This document shows, piece by piece, positions 13,574 to 16,864 of a DNA stretch of 16,864 bases (position 1 is its first letter; each line of letters opens with the position of its first letter). Source of the stretch: an uncultured Catenibacterium sp. (GTDB lineage Bacteria; Bacillota_I; Bacilli_A; Erysipelotrichales; Coprobacillaceae). The notes under the pieces were generated by a model, which saw nothing but the letters and a program-made list of their open reading frames with translations, searched no databases and was not told where the DNA came from. Position numbers and translations under genes: made by a program. The stretch is taken from assembly GCA_900764725.1 (NCBI GenBank), contig CAAFPB010000383.1, forward strand, positions 1 to 16,864, written 5' to 3'.

Positions 13574-14394
13574 GTGCAAAGGGTGTATTCTACCTGCTCA
13601 TGACAGCATTCTGCTGGTCACTTGCAGGTTTATTTATACGTGCAAGCCATTTAAGTGGGCTAGGATTCTCAATGATGAGTTCTATTGTCGCAATACCCTT
13701 GAGTTTGATTATTCATCATAAGAAGCTGGTATTCAATAAATTGACAATTACAGTAGGGGTCTTTCAGTTCCTCATGAGCTTGACTTTTATCTATGCCAAT
13801 AAATTAACATCAGTGGCGAATGCGATTGTATTACAATACTCATCAACAATTTTTGTATTGATCTATCAATCTATAGATTTACGTAAATTACCAACAAGAA
13901 GACAAATGGGAATCATTGCGATTGTCTTTGTTGGTATGGCACTATTTTTTGCGGATACGCTTTCCTTCTCACACTTATTAGGAAATATACTCGCAATTAC
14001 ATCAGGAGCCTGCTTTGGAATGCAGTTCTACCTCAACAATAAAGAAGATGCCGAAGCTTTCTCTTCAACGATATTTGCCTATATGTTCTCTCTTACAGTA
14101 GGCTTAATTGTCTTTAGAGGACTTCCTAACTTCCATATAACTGATGCCTTAGGTGTATGTGGTTATGGCTTCTTCCCAATGTGTTTAGGAGGAATATTCC
14201 TCGCATTAGGTATTTCTTGTACAGAAGCTTTTACAGCCAATTTGATTTGTATGTTGGAGGTTATATTAGCCCCTCTATGGGCTTTTATCTTCTTCCATGA
14301 AACAATATCAGGTATCAGTTTACTTGGTGCAGGAATGGTTGTAGGAGGCATTCTCTTAAACTTAGTATTAGACTTAAAAAAAGCAGCCTTGTAG
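13558..14394 (+). CDS. DMT-superfamily (EamA) transporter
   Basis: A 278-residue inner-membrane protein with about ten hydrophobic segments in two EamA repeats (roughly residues 8-135 and 145-275). Typical marks are FCWSLAGLFIRAS early in repeat 1, a VLQYSSTIFVLI helix, and ACFGMQFYL and LEVILAPLWAFIFFHE in repeat 2. Family members export amino acids, sugars or other metabolites; the substrate cannot be read from the sequence. I chose ATG 13558 (MENKISAKGVFYLL). The in-frame codons back to 13501 are cysteine-rich, unlike the family, and overlap the membrane peptide in another frame. It is the second gene of a two-gene unit ended by a bidirectional terminator. Confidence 0.87.
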   Translation: MENKISAKGVFYLLMTAFCWSLAGLFIRASHLSGLGFSMMSSIVAIPLSLIIHHKKLVFNKLTITVGVFQFLMSLTFIYANKLTSVANAIVLQYSSTIFVLIYQSIDLRKLPTRRQMGIIAIVFVGMALFFADTLSFSHLLGNILAITSGACFGMQFYLNNKEDAEAFSSTIFAYMFSLTVGLIVFRGLPNFHITDALGVCGYGFFPMCLGGIFLALGISCTEAFTANLICMLEVILAPLWAFIFFHETISGISLLGAGMVVGGILLNLVLDLKKAAL

Positions 14395-14406
14395 GCTGCT
14401 TCTTTT
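14374..14406. terminator. Bidirectional terminator between the DMT and Rrf2 genes
   Basis: AAGCAGCC (14381-14388) and GGCTGCTT (14394-14401) form an 8-bp stem around loop TTGTA. The plus strand continues with CTTTT and the minus strand with a long T-run from the A-tract at 14376-14382. The transporter stop codon TAG (14392-14394) spans the loop and the first base of the 3' arm. Confidence 0.88.
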
Positions 14407-14421
14407 GATTGTAGACCATTT

Positions 14422-14829
14422 CTACTTCGATATATTCATAATGTCCTCGATGGTCTTGTCTTTCAACAAATTGTCACACGCTTCATTAAGATCTACAAAA
14501 ATAGAATCAATGGCTTGTTCTACTTTAGAGTCCTTAATGGCTTCTCTTCCATCTTCTCCATTGTGCCAAGTCACATGGATATAATCATTTGAGACAGATT
14601 TCGCAATCTCAGATAAAGTAATATCATCTGCTTCTTTATCAAGACGATATCCTCCATCAACACCTGCTTTAGCCTTAATAAGGCCAGCTTCTCTCAATTT
14701 GATCATAACACGTCTTACACGTACTGGATGAGTGCAAATATGCTTTGCAAGTTCATCACTAGAAATAAGGTCTTGGTTTTTACCTAAATAGACGAGAGCG
14801 TGGACAGCAATACTAAAATCACTAGTCAT
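14422..14829 (-). CDS. Rrf2-family transcriptional regulator
   Basis: A 135-residue winged-helix DNA-binding protein. The N-terminal part (SDFSIAVHALVYLGK, then THPVRVRRVMIKLREAGLI and GVDGGYRL) is the Rrf2 wing-helix signature. The C-terminal helix (about 105-135) fits dimerisation. The loop where IscR and NsrR carry three iron-sulfur cysteines has none here; only two Cys are present, in HICTHP and NEACDN. It therefore resembles cluster-free members such as YwnA or CymR. The start at 14829 follows GGAGGTGA; five codons upstream in frame are discarded. It diverges from a superoxide reductase gene. A perfect palindrome covers the -35 of its own promoter, which suggests autorepression and control of the neighbour. 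Confidence 0.87.
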   Translation of the reverse strand: MTSDFSIAVHALVYLGKNQDLISSDELAKHICTHPVRVRRVMIKLREAGLIKAKAGVDGGYRLDKEADDITLSEIAKSVSNDYIHVTWHNGEDGREAIKDSKVEQAIDSIFVDLNEACDNLLKDKTIEDIMNISK

Positions 14830-14873
14830 ATGTATCACCTCCATATAAAACTTCTATTTATATTTCCATTTAC

Positions 14874-14902
14874 ATAATAATGCCTTTTGTAAAGATTTAC
14901 AA
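14874..14902 (-). promoter_or_regulatory. Promoter of the Rrf2 gene
   Basis: On the minus strand -35 TTGTAA (14897-14902), 17-bp spacer, -10 TATTAT (14874-14879). The -35 and the adjoining spacer bases are entirely inside the 16-bp palindrome at 14887-14902. Confidence 0.65.
14887..14902. promoter_or_regulatory. Palindromic operator A, candidate Rrf2 site
   Basis: TTGTAAAGATTTACAA is a perfect inverted repeat (TTGTAAA, 2 bp, TTTACAA). The core CCTTTTGTAA recurs 61 bp away in operator B. Position over the regulator's own -35 suggests autoregulation. Confidence 0.65.
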
Positions 14903-14947
14903 GATTATTTTGAAAAAAAATCACAAATGACACTTAAAAAAAACCTT

Positions 14948-14968
14948 TTGTAATCAATGCTTTTACAA
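14948..14968. promoter_or_regulatory. Inverted-repeat operator B, candidate Rrf2 site
   Basis: TTGTAA (14948-14953) and TTACAA (14963-14968) are inverted around 9 bp, preceded by the same CCTT as operator A. The right arm overlaps the -35 of the superoxide reductase promoter. The wider spacing than in operator A makes it the less certain of the two. Confidence 0.5.
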
Positions 14969-14990
14969 TTTACATTTTAGATATTATAAA
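14962..14990 (+). promoter_or_regulatory. Promoter of the superoxide reductase gene (upstream)
   Basis: -35 TTTACA (14962-14967), 17-bp spacer, -10 TATAAA (14985-14990). A second possible start is the extended -10 TGATATGAT at 15025-15033, which would leave a leader of about 20 nt. I cannot decide which is used. Confidence 0.55.
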
Positions 14991-15059
14991 AGAAAGCATA
15001 TCATTAGTAGTCATATTCTAAAAGTGATATGATAGTAGTAGAAAAAGGAGGAATTGAAT

Positions 15060-15428
15060 ATGAAATTTTATCGTTGTGAACATTGTGGTAACGTTATCAC
15101 TCATTTCGTAGATTCTGGTGTACCAGTAGTTTGTTGTGGTGAACCAATGAAGGAATTAATAGCTAATACAACTGATGCCGCAGTTGAAAAGCATGTTCCT
15201 GTAGTAAAGGTAGAAGATAATAAAGTGACTGTATCTGTAGGAACAGTAGAACATCCTATGACTGAAGCACACTACATTACTTTAATTGTATTAGAAACTA
15301 AGAATGGTACTCAGTTCAAACAGTTAACACCTTCTGATAAGCCTGAAGCTGTATTCTATATTGGTGAAGGTGATGAAGTTGTGGCAGCTTATGATTACTG
15401 CAATCTTCATGGTCTTTGGAAAGCATAA
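15060..15428 (+). CDS. dfx: Desulfoferrodoxin-type superoxide reductase
   Basis: A 122-residue cytosolic iron protein that reduces superoxide to hydrogen peroxide without making oxygen, suited to anaerobes. The N-terminal desulforedoxin-like centre has C6, C9, C25 and C26 binding the first iron. The catalytic centre II has E43-K44-H45, H65, H71, C114 and H117, the full set of four His and one Cys plus the Glu/Lys pair. This is the two-iron class at full length. The ATG at 15060 follows AAGGAGG; a TTG at 15054 is in frame but too close to the ribosome site. It diverges from an Rrf2 regulator that probably controls it in response to oxidative or related stress. Confidence 0.95.
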   Translation: MKFYRCEHCGNVITHFVDSGVPVVCCGEPMKELIANTTDAAVEKHVPVVKVEDNKVTVSVGTVEHPMTEAHYITLIVLETKNGTQFKQLTPSDKPEAVFYIGEGDEVVAAYDYCNLHGLWKA

Positions 15429-15454
15429 AAAAAGCAGAAATAAATTCTGCTTTC
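15426..15454 (-). terminator. Terminator of metY (minus strand)
   Basis: AAAGCAGAA (15432-15440) and TTCTGCTTT (15446-15454) form a 9-bp stem. On the minus strand it is followed by a T-run from the A-tract at 15426-15434, which overlaps the superoxide reductase stop codon. On the plus strand the following bases are not T-rich. Confidence 0.8.
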
Positions 15455-15458
15455 AGGG

Positions 15459-15483
15459 CTGTTCATTTGAACAGTCTTTTTTA
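15459..15483 (+). terminator. Terminator of the superoxide reductase gene (plus strand)
   Basis: CTGTTC (15460-15465) and GAACAG (15470-15475) enclose loop ATTT and are followed by TCTTTTTT (15476-15483). The T-run overlaps the metY stop codon. Together with the hairpin at 15432-15454 this gives each converging gene its own terminator. Confidence 0.82.
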
Positions 15484-16749
15484 GTACTTTAATGCTTCTT
15501 CAATATCTTTGATTAAGTCTTCTGGGTTTTCTAAACCAATAGATAAACGAATAAGTGTTGGATCAACACCTGCTTCTTTTAACTGTTCATCTGTCATCTG
15601 ACGATGTGTATGACTTGCTGGATGTAAGATACAAGTTTTCGCATCTGCCACATGAGTCACAATATTAATAAGCTGTAAGTGATCCATGAAAGTGACTGCT
15701 TCCTTCTTATCACCCTTTAAACCAAAACACATAACACCACATGTACCACGAGGCATATACTTCTTAGCTGCTTCATGATATTTATCATCTTCTAGCCCTG
15801 GATAGTGGATCCATTCTACTTTTGGATGATTCTTTAAATACGTAGCTACTTTTAACGCATTTTCACAATGTACACGCATACGTGCTGGTAATGATTCAAT
15901 ACCGATATTTAGTAAATAACTATTAAATGGTGAAGGGATAGATCCTAAGTCACGCATTAATTGTGCAGTTGCTTTAGTAATATAAGCTGCCTTACCAAAT
16001 CTTTTCGCATAAGTGATACCATGATAACTATCATCTGGAGTAGTGAGTCCTGGGAACTTATCTGCATGACTCATCCAGTCAAAATGACCACTATCAATAA
16101 TAGCTCCACCAACACCAGAGGCATGACCATCTAAATATTTAGTTGTAGAATGAGTCACAATATCAGCACCCCATTTAATAGGCTGACAATTGGCAGGTGT
16201 TGCGAATGTATTATCTACAATCAAAGGAACACCATGTGCATGGGCAATAGAGGCAAATTTTTCAATATCTAATACTTCCATAGTAGGGTTAGATAATGTT
16301 TCTCCAAACATACACTTAGTATTGTCTTTAAATGCTGCATTAATTTCTTCTACAGATGCATCCTGATTAATAAAAGTGACATCAACACCCATCTTCTTCA
16401 TAGTGACTGAAAGTAGGTTATAACTACCTCCATAAATATTACCAGAAGCGACAACATGCCCTCCGGCTTCACAAATATTAAAAATCGCAAAGAAGTTAGC
16501 TGCCTGTCCAGAACTTGTTAACATACCAGCATAACCACCTTCCATGCTAGTAAGTTTAGCCGCTACGGCGTCATTAGTAGGGTTCTGTAAACGTGAATAG
16601 AAATAACCATCTTTTTCTAAATCAAACAACATGCCCATTTCTTCGCTTGAATCATATTTAAAAGTAGTACTTTCATAAATTGGTAACTGTCTAGGTTCTC
16701 CATTACCAGGCTTCCAGCCTTCATGGATTGCTTTTGTTTCTAATTCCAT
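15481..16749 (-). CDS. metY: O-acetylhomoserine sulfhydrylase (PLP enzyme)
   Basis: A 422-residue cytosolic enzyme that makes homocysteine from O-acetylhomoserine and sulfide in methionine synthesis. It belongs to the Cys/Met-metabolism PLP family. Visible marks are YSRLQNPTNDA early, SSGQAANFFAI, the VDNTFATP block with the PLP-contacting Asp, and HSTTKYLDGH carrying the PLP lysine. The C-terminus LIRLSIGLENPEDLI is typical. Length fits MetY rather than the shorter cystathionine gamma-synthase (about 380). The ATG at 16749 follows GGAGGATATATT; eight upstream codons overlap the ribosome site and are rejected. Some family members use O-acetylserine or cleave methionine, so the exact substrate is an inference. 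Confidence 0.9.
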   Translation of the reverse strand: MELETKAIHEGWKPGNGEPRQLPIYESTTFKYDSSEEMGMLFDLEKDGYFYSRLQNPTNDAVAAKLTSMEGGYAGMLTSSGQAANFFAIFNICEAGGHVVASGNIYGGSYNLLSVTMKKMGVDVTFINQDASVEEINAAFKDNTKCMFGETLSNPTMEVLDIEKFASIAHAHGVPLIVDNTFATPANCQPIKWGADIVTHSTTKYLDGHASGVGGAIIDSGHFDWMSHADKFPGLTTPDDSYHGITYAKRFGKAAYITKATAQLMRDLGSIPSPFNSYLLNIGIESLPARMRVHCENALKVATYLKNHPKVEWIHYPGLEDDKYHEAAKKYMPRGTCGVMCFGLKGDKKEAVTFMDHLQLINIVTHVADAKTCILHPASHTHRQMTDEQLKEAGVDPTLIRLSIGLENPEDLIKDIEEALKY

Positions 16750-16771
16750 AATATATCCTCCGTTTTTAAAC

Positions 16772-16777
16772 ATTATA
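16772..16777 (-). promoter_or_regulatory. -10 element of the metY promoter
   Basis: Perfect TATAAT on the minus strand, with TGG just upstream that may act as an extended -10. No good -35 is seen. The leader from about 16765 is only some 16 nt, too short for a SAM riboswitch or T-box after this promoter. The remaining bases to 16864 show nothing I can name. Confidence 0.6.
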
Positions 16778-16864
16778 TACCATAAGGGTTGTAGGGATTT
16801 AAATTTTTTTTAAAAATCTTCGCTCAATTTAAGAAAAGTGTTGCTATAGGTTATCTTATTCAGC

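Overview
The window looks like a chromosomal segment of a low-GC gut Firmicute, most likely Erysipelotrichia (Coprobacillaceae, Catenibacterium-like). This rests on AT-rich codon use, strong AGGAGG ribosome sites, TTGACA/TATAAT promoters, CIRCE and cre operators, and the protein families present. The species call is an inference from overall character, not from a marker gene. No tRNA, rRNA, CRISPR array, transposase or phage gene is visible.

Layout. (1) 1-700, minus: a tandem pair of Hsp20 small heat-shock genes, the second cut by the window edge. They are driven by a consensus promoter covered by two tandem CIRCE operators. (2) 700-5025, minus: a sucrose module with a GH32 sucrose-6-phosphate hydrolase, a one-piece PTS EIIBCA and a LacI-family repressor. 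Two identical 18-bp operators bracket the scrAB promoter. (3) 5028-8270, minus: a 1068-residue SWIM/SNF2 helicase-like ATPase ending 2 bp before the repressor gene, so the two probably share a transcript. (4) 8280-10643, minus: murB (type I-like, apparently leaderless) and a stand-alone AICAR formyltransferase. The latter is preceded by a ZTP riboswitch with an overlapping terminator. (5) 10670-11469, plus: an 800-bp block without protein genes. It holds two consecutive units, each with a near-identical upstream module (32/37 bases), a perfect cre site overlapping the -35, a -10 at 17 bp and an intrinsic terminator. These look like two catabolite-controlled non-coding RNAs of about 360 and 280 nt that I cannot match to a known family. 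(6) 11472-13451: an ABC-F (Uup-like) ATPase coupled to a 63-residue protein on the minus strand. (7) 13434-14401, plus: a palindromic two-way promoter, a 32-residue membrane peptide overlapping the start of a DMT/EamA transporter, and a bidirectional terminator. (8) 14422-15483: an Rrf2 regulator diverging from a desulfoferrodoxin-type superoxide reductase, with a palindrome over the -35 of each promoter. (9) 15481-16777, minus: O-acetylhomoserine sulfhydrylase (metY).

The common themes are sugar-responsive control (LacI operators, two cre sites), stress control (HrcA/CIRCE, Rrf2 with superoxide reductase) and very compact 3' ends in which stop codons often lie inside the terminator hairpin. 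The most unusual part is the pair of cre-promoter RNA genes between the purine gene and the ABC-F gene. The first contains a five-codon reading frame with a good ribosome site and mutually exclusive hairpins.
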